Positions 1 through 11,417 of a stretch of DNA of 64,000 bases are shown piece after piece. The notes under the pieces were generated by a model that worked only from the letters and a program-made list of their open reading frames with translations, made no database searches and was not told the DNA's origin. Position numbers and translations under genes: made by a program. Positions within the stretch are counted from its first letter, which is position 1; each line of letters opens with the position of its first letter. Source of the DNA: Lingula anatina (Eukaryota; Brachiopoda; Lingulata; Lingulida; Lingulidae). The stretch lies in the NCBI RefSeq assembly GCF_001039355.2, contig NW_019774214.1, positions 48,214 through 112,213 of the forward strand, written 5' to 3'.

Positions 1-1544
1 TATGTATATATTAATTTAGCCTTAAGCTGTAGGTGTATTAATATAATATTTAAAAAATTCCCTTCGTTGTTGAAAAAATACCAGATTATTTTTAATGAGA
101 ATCAATTTTCAGTAACGGGCACCATATAAAAGTCATGGAGCAGACGGTTCAAGGGTTTCATTTGAGGTATTTGATATACTTCCCCTACATAGAAGATAAA
201 ACGTAATTAAAGCGGTTTATTATGCAGGCAATAAGGTTTTGATGTGCAAAATATACGGGCAGATAGAAACTTTTGGCGCATTCACTTTATTAGATATGCG
301 ACGTCTTTGCTGTTTTGGAAACGTTTTCCCTCAGCTCTTAAACAGTAATTAAAAAACTTCAATTGAAAAATAATTCACTGATGACAATAAGAGGGGAAAC
401 AAGCCGTTGTAAGCCCACGTCGGGTGTGTGTTCCGATATTTGAGTCCTCAGTTAACTTACTCCCCCTGTTACACACTTGCCTTTCTACACTGACTTTGAA
501 GTACCTTCGTAATTTCTCTAAAAATAACATTCTATGTAGATTAAGATTCCCCCTGTCAGCAAAATAAACAGTCACTATAAGTGTAAATGTTAGTATCTGT
601 AGGAGTATTTCCTTATTCTTTAAATTTAAGCAGCTGTTCTCTGGCCTTGTGCGAGATTTGTGGAAAGACGAAAACCTCCATAACTATTCATCACATTACA
701 CTTGCGATTGAGACATCGGTGCTATGTTCGTATTTAAATAAAGTTTCATCTCTGTAAACTGTTGCTGATGATGATATATGCATTGGGAAAGAACGCTTCC
801 CTAAAACTTCAGTCCCTGTCCTTTTTTGGGGGTGAACTGACCGGGTGTTAACAGGGGTAGAGGGTGTCCCCTTTTTTTCTTTAGGGCCTAGAAAGTAAAA
901 TATGTCAGAAGCGAGAATTTTTTTAAGCATGTGTTAATTCATGGAACTCTTAGGTATGTAGTTTTGTTATATCGTCCCAAACAAAATCTACCCAGCTTTG
1001 CTGAATTATTTGGAGCTGTTACTCAATTTTTTTCCTCTCAGGATAGATGTAATATCTAGTTTTAAGTTGTAGGTGTGTTATTGAAATATTTTGACTTACT
1101 CTATGCCATATTGTTGAGGAAAATAATTTAATGTTCATATATTTAATGTTTTGAAGAATTTACTTTACTACAGTAAGTTAGCGTTTAGTCATGCACAATA
1201 TCAGTACGCTGTTCTGGTATTACTCCAACACGTATCTTTAGATAAATTTTCCCTTACCACAAATATGGTTAACAAAGCTACAATCGGCTAATATGACTTT
1301 TAATAAGACACTTGACACCTATTTGCTAGGTTTTCGAAATTCAGTCTTAAGCTGTCGGTGTATTATTATGATATTTTAAAAATTCCGATCATTATTAAAA
1401 GAATCAGATTACTTTTAATGAGAATCAATTTTCATTAACGGGTACCATATAAAATACAAGGAGCAGACGGTTCTCGGCACAGTATCGATAATGTGCAATC
1501 AGCAATATGTCATTGGAATAAACTTACTCCATCCCTATTTTAGA

Positions 1545-1700
1545 TAGGCCAATGAAAACGTGACACACGGAACGCGTGTAGAATTGACGTCAAAATTAAT
1601 ATTCATCAGAACGTTCATTGGTCGTTTACGTTCCGCCTCAATGAAAATTAAATGAACTTGAGGAGTATAAAAATCTCTGCACTGACGACTGCCAAGATAA
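1545..1700 (+). promoter_or_regulatory. Core promoter of VWD copy 1
   Basis: CCAAT at 1549-1553, a perfect CRE palindrome TGACGTCA at 1585-1592, inverted CCAAT (ATTGG) at 1617-1621 and TATAAAAA at 1666-1673. The order and spacing recur before the other four copies. The start of transcription is expected about 30 bases after the TATA box, near 1695, leaving a short leader before the ATG at 1722. CRE suggests CREB/ATF-family control; that is inference. Confidence 0.65.
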
Positions 1701-1721
1701 CTTGCCGAAGAACTACTCAAT

Positions 1722-3226
1722 ATGGATCGACGCCTTATGTCACTGGTCGTGGCCATGGTGCTGTTTAGCGTTGGGCCTAAGGCGACAGTAGATGGCGCTG
1801 CTACTCCCGAAGAGCTTGACAAAAAGCTGGAACCTCATTTGGACTCCACAACACCGTTTCCAGAAGGACCAGGCGTACGTAAGTAGTAGCAAAGGGCTTA
1901 ATACAGGACGCGTTTGATTGACGATTACTGTTATGCAGGTTCATTGTGATTGCGGCAACCGAAAAATATGTTGGACGTTTTGGCATGCAAGTGCTTAACG
2001 TCCGCTATTTGTGAAATAGAGAGGTGCCTTAAAACGAGATTAAAATATGTTCTAATCACTCAAATGTTTATCATTTCAGTCAAAAGGGTATTTTTTTTTA
2101 CTAAAATGAAGTATTAAATAATCTACGTATAACAGGAGAAAAATATCTATTTTACATCCGTCGGAGGCTTCAAAAAGCTATGACCATTTCATTATCTCGA
2201 GCTTTGAAAATATCTGTTGGTGTGGGGTGGAAGCGAAACGGCATAATTGAAAAAATAATTTTCACCCTTTTCACTTTTTACGCAGCAGAGCAAGAACCTT
2301 GATTAATACTATTGCTTTAGCAATTTGAAACTAAAACACGTATTCTATGACAGATAGCATAAGGAATTTAAAATTGGTTTATATTATTGTTTTTGTTTAT
2401 GTAGTTGCGGATTCTGTCTGTTTGGCTCACGGCGATGTTAGGTACGACACTTTCGATCACAAAACCTTTGCGTACAACTCTCCTGTTGGTCAATACGGCG
2501 TAATGTTCTTGCCCTGGAGAGGTAACCGCACGTGGGTGATGACGGAGCATGAGTTACGTAAACCAGGTGACGTGGCCACACGCATCAAAGAAGTATACGT
2601 GAAGTTTCCAATTGATCTTTACTTCAGAGCTACATTGGGGTCGGATGTCGACTTGTTTGTGAGTCTTCTTTCTAATAATATTGAATACAGCGAACACTTC
2701 TTGGTGCTAGCAATTTTCTACGTTCCTGATTCCACCTCTCTCTCTCTCTTTCTCTCTCTCTCTTTATCTCTCTCTCTCTCTCGCGTCAGAATTCTAAGCA
2801 AAACAATCCAGAGCCGTGGTCATTGTTATCTCTGTTCTACATTTGTAATCGAAATGTTCACAACAGATAAGTCATTGTGTTATGCTAATATTTCTTGCAT
2901 TTCGCTTACAGGTTTGGTTTGGCGGTGCATGGCTTCCCATAGGTATCCCAGACTTACCAAAAATGTATTTCTCTGCCGATGGTGATGTTCGGGTTTCTTA
3001 TTATGGCATAGAAAAAACCTACGAGATTCAGAGCACCATGTTCCCCTACCTGTATGTTGCTGTCCATCGGCACAGTGTTAAGATATATGCAGACGGCTGG
3101 TGGGCCGCCGGTGGTCTAGATGCAATACGTGGTATTTGCGGGGACTTCAATGGCAACCCGGACAACGACTGTGTTAATTTGGAGGCACCTGCTCCCTTCC
3201 AGAACTGGACACCTTTCTTAATTTGA
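1722..3226 (+). CDS. Secreted single-VWD-domain protein, copy 1
   Basis: Three coding exons by GT-AG rules and comparison with the paralogues: 1722-1878 (phase 1 donor GTAAGT), 2405-2658 (after GTTTATGTAG, donor GTGAGT) and 2912-3226 (after TTACAG), giving 241 residues. Exon 1 encodes a hydrophobic signal peptide (about residues 1-25) and a short acidic propeptide-like stretch. Exons 2-3 form one VWD-like domain: N-terminal CLAHGDVRYDTFDH (family GDPHYxTFDG) and C-terminal GICGDFNGNPDND (family GLCGNFNG). Two cysteines present in the other copies are both replaced here (VKF and IQS). Intron 2 contains a CT tract. VWD domains usually sit in large extracellular mosaics; a stand-alone secreted domain of this size is unusual. 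The ligand or role is not recognised. Reading frames that run through the introns were not used. Confidence 0.85.
2735..2782. repeat. CT microsatellite in intron 2 of VWD copy 1
   Basis: Imperfect CT dinucleotide run. A longer version is at the same place in copy 2 and none in copies 3-5, so it marks copies 1 and 2 as sister copies. Confidence 0.9.
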
Positions 3227-4295
3227 ATCTTGGACGAATTCTGACAAAGTTTGAATGCTGACGATGATAAAAGAGACATGAACAAGGATAAATTAAACAT
3301 GAAATAGGACAAAGAAAACGTGTAGGTAAACAGAGATGACAGACCGGAGTGAAATCCATAAGAATACGATCAATGAAAATGGGGAACGCGAACTGCAATT
3401 TCATTTAACAAAAATGCCTGATTCTTGGATCTTTATAATTAAGTCACTTTTTGATTTAATTATGCACATTGACATTCAATTACGGTAGAATGATTGGTCA
3501 GTTATACTGTATATGCCAATGGGGTCTTTTTTGTTGTCATGATATTAATACATTTATTTATTTATTTATTTTTTTTTTGAAATAGACAGGGTGCTTATGG
3601 TAAATTATTTGTTGGGCATATAATGTATGTGGCTGTTTAATATCTTATTTTTCCATAACATGTTTATTGGAATGTGGACTAAATTAGTATTTACATTTGA
3701 TATATTAGAGGGATTCAAATTAAAACATTCTTTTAAGTAAACAATTTTGAATGGACAGAATATTTGTGGTAAGTAAATGTGATATTGAGGCAATGTTTTT
3801 AAATGTGGAATTCTTCAAGTGAGGGAAAATGGCATATATTTTTAGGTCTCAATAATTTACCTTGGTATATACATATGTATTTATTAGTCTTAATAGGAAT
3901 GTTTCTGTTCACCATATTTATGTTGGATTTTGATTGGAATGTTTCTTTAGTTATTAGTTATAGCGAAGGACTGGTTTATTTCCTGTTCCACATTATTTTG
4001 CCAAGGCGGGGAGCTTATGTGTGTATAACATATACGAGTTTATGGTGTTTATTTTTATTCAAACGTAGACATAATTATTAATTATTGTATGACATATAAG
4101 AGGGATTTAAATTTAAAACTTCAATCAAATGTAACAATCTTTAATGCATGAACGTGTTAAGTGAGAGGGTTAGAGAGATATTCTGAAGTTCTGTGTGCTA
4201 ATTTCTAATATTTAAAATGAGTGAAATGATAAAAAAAGATTGTGTTTATTAATGAAGTCTTGGTCATTTCTTTCTTTTAGCTTTGCTTAATCTTG

Positions 4296-4301
4296 AATAA
4301 A
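4296..4301 (+). terminator. Probable polyadenylation signal, unit 1
   Basis: AATAAA in a block (CTTAAT..TTGAATAAAG) kept in all five units about 1 kb after the VWD stop codon, preceded by an acceptor-like TTTCTTTCTTTTAG. It suggests a long 3' UTR or a 3' UTR exon. Confidence 0.45.
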
Positions 4302-4379
4302 GGAGGTTAAAAAGTTGTTGATGGCATTCCTTACTTGTAAAGGAAATTGTTGAAAAAAGGAAGTTGCAGCTACAGTGTA

Positions 4380-4563
4380 AGGGACCGTTCACATGCAAAA
4401 TCTATTTTCTAAAAATCTATTTTCTATTTGCGGTATCTTGTGATCACGGTCTGTGCCCTGAATACCCCGCGGCGTAATTACTGGCAGCGCGAGCCAGTTT
4501 CTTCCAAAGCTGTAATTAATTCTCGGCTGCGCTCGGAGTCGGAATTTTCATGTGAACGGAGTC
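4380..4563. mobile_element. Foldback MITE inserted only in unit 1
   Basis: Ends read GGGACCGTTCACATG and CATGTGAACGGAGTC, giving imperfect inverted repeats; the interior contains CGGTATCTTGTGATCACGG. Units 2-5 have a continuous empty site at the corresponding AGCTATGTT-CAATAAG. The same family is present near 54370-54805. Insertion therefore followed the duplication. Confidence 0.7.
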
Positions 4564-4684
4564 TATGTTACAATAAGAAAAATGATAACTGCCCTCATGA
4601 TCAACAGTAGCCATGCAACGCGTGGTCATGGAAAGTGACCCCATCGGTGCTCTGATTTTCAAAATGACCACGAACGGTCATGGC

Positions 4685-4716
<32 letters not shown>

Positions 4717-5803
4717 TATAATGAATGACCTTTTGAAAAAATTAAAAGTAACGCTGTACTGGGAGATGCGGTGGACAGGAGTGGCACAGTGGGAGAGTGG
4801 ACGATGATAGGGTAAAAATAATGCCGCATGTGGTATATTTACCGGTTCATTGGGGGTCGGGGGGGGGGGGAGAGGAGGCACCGTCGGAGGGTGCCACAGG
4901 GTTATTTGAATGGGGGGGGGGAGGGTACATGTACGCGGATGCAAAGCCAACCCTCAACCCCTCTCCTTAAACGTGGTTTAAGGACCCCAAAATTTTGGTA
5001 TTGTAGATTGTGAACGGTGTTATTTGGTACGGTTTAGAAGAATGACTCCGCTAGTCAAAATTGTAATGTCAAGTGTAATTTTTTTCCAGAAATTGAAGGG
5101 GGGAGGGGGTCAGGACCATTCTGACCCATCTGCCCCCCCCCCCCTGTACCCGCCACTGTGCCGTGGGTGAAAGAGTTTGATTCAGTTGGTCAGCAAATTT
5201 ACACATGACGATATTTAATTGAAACCGCCCGCTCCCTCCTTGCATCAAAGTCTACCTCAGCAAATTGCAATTGTGCTGCATCCCAATCAGTCACCGCCAA
5301 CAGACTCCGCAGTACGACATCTGATTGTGTTGTTTCTGCGAAATTAGGAATATAACCATTTGCACCATATTAAGAGGTTGATTAACGTTGATTTATCAAT
5401 ATCTCAAACTGACTTCGGGCCTTTTTGAAGTGTGATCAAAATGGCCCTCGAAAACGAGTGCGTCCAAATTTTGTCCTGCTACTGTAAATCATACTATTTT
5501 AAGACTAATTTAGGCCGATGTCACAACAGCTGATCTGTAGACTAACTAATACATGTATGGCCTATTCCCCTTGAAAGCAATGTTGCATAATCCCCGAATG
5601 GTCTCCTCTCCTACCACACGCGCCAAGTCGGAACTCCTATAAGAACTTCTGTGAACTTTGTCGTTGGATCTCAGAAATGCTGTTTGAGCAGGTAAAATCC
5701 AAATTTTTTTTTTAAACATCTTTATTCTCAAGAGGGTTAAATATTGATACAGTATAAATAAAGGTGGCAATTCGCCTAGGCATTATATGCTCACCTTTGG
5801 AAT

Positions 5804-5804
<1 letters not shown>

Positions 5805-5865
<61 letters not shown>
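5805..5865. repeat. TAA microsatellite
   Basis: About 20 uninterrupted TAA triplets. The flanking sequence (ATTCTCAAGAGGGTTAAATA) occurs on both sides, so a short segment is duplicated around it. Confidence 0.95.
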
Positions 5866-6091
5866 TTATTCTCAAGAGGGTTAAATATTGATACAGTATA
5901 AATATCAATATTAATATATATTATTATAATATCCAAAATGACCACCAAAACATAATGGAAAATACAAAGAAAGCTGAAAATTATTGGGTCTGTCAACTTG
6001 ATGAATGAAATATACACATATCTCAGTAAAATGATATACCTGCATTTCAAGCATACAACAAAATAAAAATAAAACAGTTTATCTTTATTGC

Positions 6092-6117
6092 AAAAAAAAA
6101 AAAAAAAAAAAAAAAAA
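6092..6117. repeat. Poly(A) tract
   Basis: Run of 26 A. It could be the 3' end of a retroposed sequence, but no coding remnant is seen before it. Confidence 0.9.
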
Positions 6118-8485
6118 GTATACTCGGTTATATAACAGGTACATGTGTAGGCCTACAGTATATGATAATACGGATTGTTTTGCCCATTTATAAATAATAT
6201 AAGCCAATGTCGACACCCTGAAACATGTTATCTGTATTAAACATTCATTTCAAAATAATCATGTGAAAATGCTTGAAGTTGTAAATAATAAATAACGCAC
6301 GTTTATTTACATACATGTAGTGCATAAATCTGTTCCTTCCAACGCTGTTTCAACTCGTAATTCTGNCACGAGTCGTCGGTTTTGAAGTGTGGTCAGCAAT
6401 AATTGGTCGGCGGATCAGTTAGTCCTCGGATCATCTATTCTGAATGGGCCAATGATAAATTGGCGGCGTTCACAACCAAAGCTGATATGTAGACAAACAA
6501 ATTATATGTTCAAAAATGGCCGACTCACTTGAATGCCAACCTCGTAATCCCCGTGGGGAATCATTTCAGTGTCTTTTAAAGCATTATGCAGCAAGCTTTC
6601 GGGTTGGTCGGCCATGTTGGATCAGCAGGATTTGTTAGTCCGCGGATCAACTTGCTCTGCATTCACCCATTAATTGATGCTCGAAAAAATGTATAATGAG
6701 ATAAGAACATAATCACGTATTAGGTATTTCTTAAAGATTGGACTGTAAAAACCTGTATTTCAAGGTAGGTAATTGTATAAATAGGATCTGTGTTTATTTT
6801 ATTCACTTAATAATGAGAAAAATCAACCTTGCATGTAAATGTACAGACACATATGAAACAGTAAAAATCTACACGGTGAACAGAGCTACAACGTTCAGTT
6901 CAACTGCTATCAGCTTCACAGTTAATATTCCCTGACCACAAATAGGTGAGCAAAGTCAAAGGTAGCTTTTATGGTTTAATAAACTGCATGGTACTGCTGT
7001 GTTCGATTTCATCAATTTTCCAGCAAAGGGCCTCAACAAAGGATCTTCAAAGGATAATACAGACCTTTTTGGAGAAATATATTTTAATATGTTTGAACAC
7101 AAGTGGTGTAAATGGCCATAGGGGTGACATGGATTGAAATGTTGAAGAAATGTACCTCAGACAGGGATGTTTTGATGGAGAGACAGGTGTTGAGCAGGAG
7201 ACTGAAATGTGGACAGATAATAAAACACTCACACGTAGTAAGGGTGATGTTACTGAGCCATCTGAGGCACAATAAGTCACATGGATCGACATTTAAGACA
7301 TTGGGTTTAGTTAGACATTTGAAACTAGACCAGGTGTGACAGGAATGTCATCCTGCTGTGAACCGTAGTCTGCTAGGAACCGTTGTCTGCTGGGAACCAT
7401 GAGTGAAGCTGTAAGTATAGACTGTAAAGGGAAGCAATGTTGAAAACCAAATACGCGCAGGGAGGTGTTTTTTAAAGTAAACTGATTGCTAGGGGGCAAC
7501 AATTAAAAGGAATATAATAACTGGTTTCGATATCTATATATAGACGTCGTCGTGAGAAACTATACAGAGAAAAGATGGGGCGATCGACATCATAAGATAA
7601 CATGCTCCTTGCCAAGGGAATCGAATTTACCTATATTTACATATTTCGGTGAGGCCGCATTCACAACTGCGGTCCAACTAGTCCGCGGATCAAATATGGC
7701 TGTCTCACTTCAATGCTGGTTGCGTTTTCCCCCACGGAAAATCTATTCACTGTCTATTAGGCGATTAGACGGCAAGATTTACATTGGCCGGCTTATTTCA
7801 TCCGCTATTGTGAATGCGACCTACAATGGATGCCAACAATCACATTAAAATATAGAGTATAAGAAATGTATGCTTTTGTGGAATCAGTCCTGACACACGC
7901 TCTTTATTTAAAATATTTCTAGTGCTATCCGTATGCCTTAGATGAGAAATTACCAGTTTTCCAAATAGCAGTGTTTCATTTGACGTACTAAATGAAATTC
8001 TCCAATACAGAAGATAGAACGTAATTAAAGCGATTTATTACGCAGGCAATAAGGATTTGATTTGCAAAACATACGGGCAAAAAGAAACTTGTGGCGCATT
8101 CAGTACATTAGATATGCGACGTCTTTGATTTTTCCCCCACATTTAACCTTGGCTCCTAAACAGTAATTAAAAAGCTTCAGATGGAAAATGATTCAGTGAT
8201 GGCAATAAATAGAAAACATGATTGCTTTGTCACCAGTCCACGGCGGATGTGTCATCCGATATATTGAGTCCACTCTCAAATAACTAACTCCCCCAGTCGA
8301 TTAAATTCCATCTGGTACTCACATGTATTTTAGTCGCTTTTCATTTTATACTGACTTTTTCGTACCTTCGTAATTTCTTTTTAAAAATATAACATTCTAT
8401 ATAGATTTAGATCCACCGGCCAGCATAATAAACTGTTTATACACATACAGTATATGCTTTAACATAAGAAATCTTATGTATGTAA

Positions 8486-8701
8486 CAGTGGGGAGTTTAA
8501 AGGGGGGTCAGGGGAGTCCTGCCCCCCCCCCCCTTCGATTTATGGTCCCCTCTTAAATTAGTATTTTGATTACCTGAATCATAGTTTTAAACCGTACCAA
8601 ACGGCACCGTTCGCCCTCTAAAACACCAAAAGTTTTCGGGGCCCTTCCGCTGGGGGGAGGATCCGCCGACCCCCCTTCAAATAATCCTGGATCCGCCCCT
8701 G
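8486..8701. mobile_element. hAT-like MITE in unit 2
   Basis: Starts CAGTGGGGAG and ends GGATCCGCCCCTG, the terminal style of short non-autonomous hAT elements in many invertebrates. Units 3 and 5 have no insertion at the matching CGTAAGTATCCACAGAG site. Confidence 0.55.
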
Positions 8702-9504
8702 CGTAAGTATCCACAGAGCGTCAGGAGCAGGTGCCAATTCTTTCTATTCAAACAGCTGTTATCTGACCTTGGGTAAGGTTGTGAAAGACGATAGCCTCTT
8801 CACTGTATTACACATGCGATTGCGACGTCAGTGGTATGTTCATATTTTAATACAAGTCTCATCCCCACTAGCTGGTACTGATGATTATTTATGCATTGGG
8901 GAAAAAGTTTCAGTTCCAGTCCTCTTCTGGGGTGTGGAGTGTGTGTGAACTGACCTGTGTCCTACATTGTACTAATTCTGAATGGGTGTTAACAGGGGGT
9001 AGTGGTCTCGAGAATAAAAGTCCATTTTTCATCAGGACCTGGAAGGTAAAATATGATAAAAAGCGAGTTTTTTTTAAAGCGTGGGTGTCTTTACAGAACT
9101 TTCAAGTATTATTATGCAATATTGTTCCAAAACAATTCTTATAGTTTTGCTGAATCATTCGGAGCTGTCACATAGCTTTCACTCGGCATAGCTGCAAAAT
9201 TTGAACTAGTTTAAAATTGTACGTGTTTTTATGAAATATTTTGGTGTATTGGACCATATTAATGAGAAAAATAATTCAACTTTCATCTATTAAATATTTT
9301 GAAAAGTTTAGCTTTTGTTAGCGTTCAGTCTAAATGCTATCAGCTTCGTAGATACTTGCACTGTAGTACATTTCAATAAAAGTACACTGTTCTGGTTTTA
9401 CGCCTGTAAATAGGTTATTCTGTCTGTCTCCAAGGTTTTTTGACTGGTGTACGGGCAGAAATATTCCGTTGTAAGAAAATTTTAACTCCGCCCCTTTTCT
9501 AGAA

Positions 9505-9660
9505 AGGCCAATGAAAACGTGACACACGGGATATATGTAAAATTGACGCCAGAATTAATATTCATCAAAACATCCATTGGTCGAATCTGTTCCGCTTCAA
9601 TGAAAATTTAATGAACTTGAGAAGTATAGAAATCTCTGCACTGACGACAACTGCCAAGAG
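9505..9660 (+). promoter_or_regulatory. Core promoter of VWD copy 2 (degenerate)
   Basis: Same layout as copy 1, but the CRE is changed to TGACGCCA and the TATA element reads TATAGAAA (9625-9632). The weaker elements fit relaxed constraint on a broken copy. Confidence 0.5.
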
Positions 9661-9684
9661 AACTTGCCGAAAGAACTACTCATT

Positions 9685-10645
9685 ATGGATCGACGCCTTA
9701 TGTCACTGGCCGTGGCCATGGTGCTGGTTTATGTTGGGCCTAGGGCGACAGTAGTTGGTGCTGCTACTCCCGAACAGCTTGAAAAAAGGCTGGCCGGTCA
9801 TTTGGTCAACGAACCATTGCCAACAGGACCAGGCGTACGTAAGTAGTAGCAACAGGATGAAGCCAGGACGCGTTTGATTGCCGACTAAAACGCAACGTAT
9901 AATTACAGTAGGCCACTACTACTGTTATCCAGCGTTCACTGCGACGACCAGATAACATGTGGCGTTTTTGTATGGCAAGCAAGTGCGAAATGTATGCTAT
10001 TATGTGTATACAGAGTACGTTAAAACGAGATTAAAATGTGTTTTAATCACTCAAGGTATCATTGTAGTCAATAGGGTATTCTCTGTGGCTAAATTGAACG
10101 CAGCCAAAGGAAAAATAAAAACATTTTAACGCAAGTAAAAATAAATGTCTTTTACACCCATCGGAGGTTTCAAAAGGCTAAGACCATTCTGAAAATATCT
10201 GATCATATTGGGTGGAGGCGGAACAGCATAATAGAAAAAACATTTTCACCTATTTTACTTTTTGCGCAACAGAACAAGAACCTTGATTAAAACTATTGCT
10301 TTAGATATTCGAAGCTAAAACACGTATTCACTGACACAGAGTATAATGTATTTAAACTTGGAATTTCTTGTTTATATCATTGTTTTTTCTTATGTAGTTG
10401 CCAATTCCGTCTGTTTGGCACGCGGCGATGTTAGGTACAACACTTTCGATCACAGACCCTTTGCGTACAACTCTCCTGTTGATCAATACGGCGTTATGTT
10501 CCTGCCCTGGAGTGGTAACAGAACGTGGGTGCTTACGGAGCATGAGTTAAGAAAATCAAATGCCACGCGCATTAAAGTAGTATACGTGAAGTGCCCAACT
10601 GACACCTACTTCATGGCCATATTGGGGGCGGTTATCAAGTTGTTT
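9685..10645 (+). pseudogene. VWD copy 2, exon 3 lost
   Basis: Exon 1 (9685-9838) and exon 2 (10398-10645, donor GTGAGT) are intact and in phase, encoding the signal peptide and the N-terminal half of the VWD domain (CLARGDVRYNTFDH). Exon 3 is missing: CT-rich intron sequence runs to 10889 and then a truncated Tc1-type element starts, followed at 11419 by VWD 3' UTR sequence. The reading frame itself has no stop within exons 1-2. It could only make a half domain, or splice in phase 0 to exon 3 of copy 3 about 7.3 kb downstream (17970); the latter is speculation. An assembly error at the N is an alternative cause. Confidence 0.75.
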
Positions 10646-10717
10646 GTGAGTCATCTTTCCAGTATAATTTTCAATACAGCGAACACTTTTTGAACCAAGC
10701 AGTTTGTCACGTCTCTT

Positions 10718-10719
<2 letters not shown>

Positions 10720-10756
<37 letters not shown>

Positions 10757-10888
10757 ATCTCGGGTCAGAATTGTAAACTAAAGCAAAGCAATCCAGAGCC
10801 AGGGTCATTGTTATCTATGTTCTCCATTTGTATTCACAATGTTCACAACTCATAAGGCATTGCTCTCTCTCTCTCTCTCTCTCTCTCT
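10720..10888. repeat. Two CT microsatellites in intron 2 of VWD copy 2
   Basis: CT runs at about 10720-10760 and 10862-10888. The second abuts the Tc1 end directly, at the TA used as insertion target. Confidence 0.85.
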
Positions 10889-10889
10889 A

Positions 10890-11417
10890 CAGACTTGACA
10901 TTTAATATGGAATATTTTTTTCGAAATAATTTTTTATCAGTTTTTTCCTATTTTGCGGACTGATAAATGAAAATAAGGATTAAAATCGTGTTTTAATAAC
11001 TTTAAATTATCTATTTGATGTCATTGTGACATCAGTTCATTAATGGAATTCGCCAGAGAAACAAACAAAAACACATTGCCTATTCTATGTCATACGACTC
11101 CCATTAAAAGAGATATTTTGGATCTCCATAGTTTCCAAATTATCGTCTATAAAAGGGTAATACGCTCCACAAAAGACCCTCATGTCAGTTGCTAGTCACA
11201 GTAATGGTCGTTGTTACGCCTGGCCTCTTCGTGGCTGTTGCCAGCGCTCTCAAGCGGCAAGGCATTTCTTGAGGGTAGGTTTTTAGAGTTCAATCTGGAA
11301 TAGCATTCTAGGCATCGGTCTGAAATTGTCCAATCTGGTCCAGTTTTGTTGTAGGACATGTAGGCAGTTGATTGGTGAGTAATGGTCTACCGAAATATTG
11401 TCTATGTGGTTCAAATG
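10890..11417 (-). mobile_element. Truncated Tc1/mariner element
   Basis: Begins with CAGACTTGACATTTAATA after a TA dinucleotide and is collinear with 46654-47177 of the near full-length element in this window. It covers one inverted-repeat end and the C-terminal part of a dead transposase on the minus strand (remnant YLNHIDN of the DxxLNPIExxW region). It stops at the N at 11418, without the other end. It replaces exon 3 of VWD copy 2. Confidence 0.8.

Larger units (their letters stand above)
1..7990. repeat. Tandem duplication unit 1 (VWD array)
   Basis: First of five homologous units. The anchor is a conserved non-coding block with the word ACGTAATTAAAGC and GATATGCGACGTCTTTG, here at about 190-330, recurring near 8000, 14985, 21690 and 29555. 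Positions 1-130 and 1340-1470 are copies of each other, so the 5' flank holds a nested duplication. The 3' flank (3227-7990) holds a long putative 3' UTR, a unit-1-specific MITE at 4380, a TAA tract near 4686, an old MITE with CAGTGG/CCACTG ends (about 4786-5156), a second TAA tract at 5805 and a short MITE with GCATTCACAA ends near 7658-7818. No further gene is supported there. An N lies at 6366. Confidence 0.8.

Noticed and set aside
2347-2985. 212-residue frame covering VWD exon 2 of copy 1
   Set aside because: It runs from intron 1 through exon 2 into the CT-rich intron 2. Comparison with copies 3-5 supports the spliced model instead.
4678-4950. Frames of poly-isoleucine, poly-leucine or poly-tyrosine at TAA tracts (also 5712, 25748, 34506, 32000, 44449)
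   Set aside because: These are translations of microsatellites.
6355-6375. AATTCTGNCACGAG, resembling a cDNA-library EcoRI adaptor (AATTCGGCACGAG)
   Set aside because: It has an extra base and the flanks are genomic array sequence. Chance similarity at an ambiguous base is more likely, though it sits at an N.
7047-7340. Overlapping open frames shared by units 1 and 2 (for example one containing CGQIIKHSHVVRV)
   Set aside because: Several frames on both strands are open at once, and the related block in units 3 and 4 (20670, 28860) does not keep any of them. Recent duplication explains the similarity.
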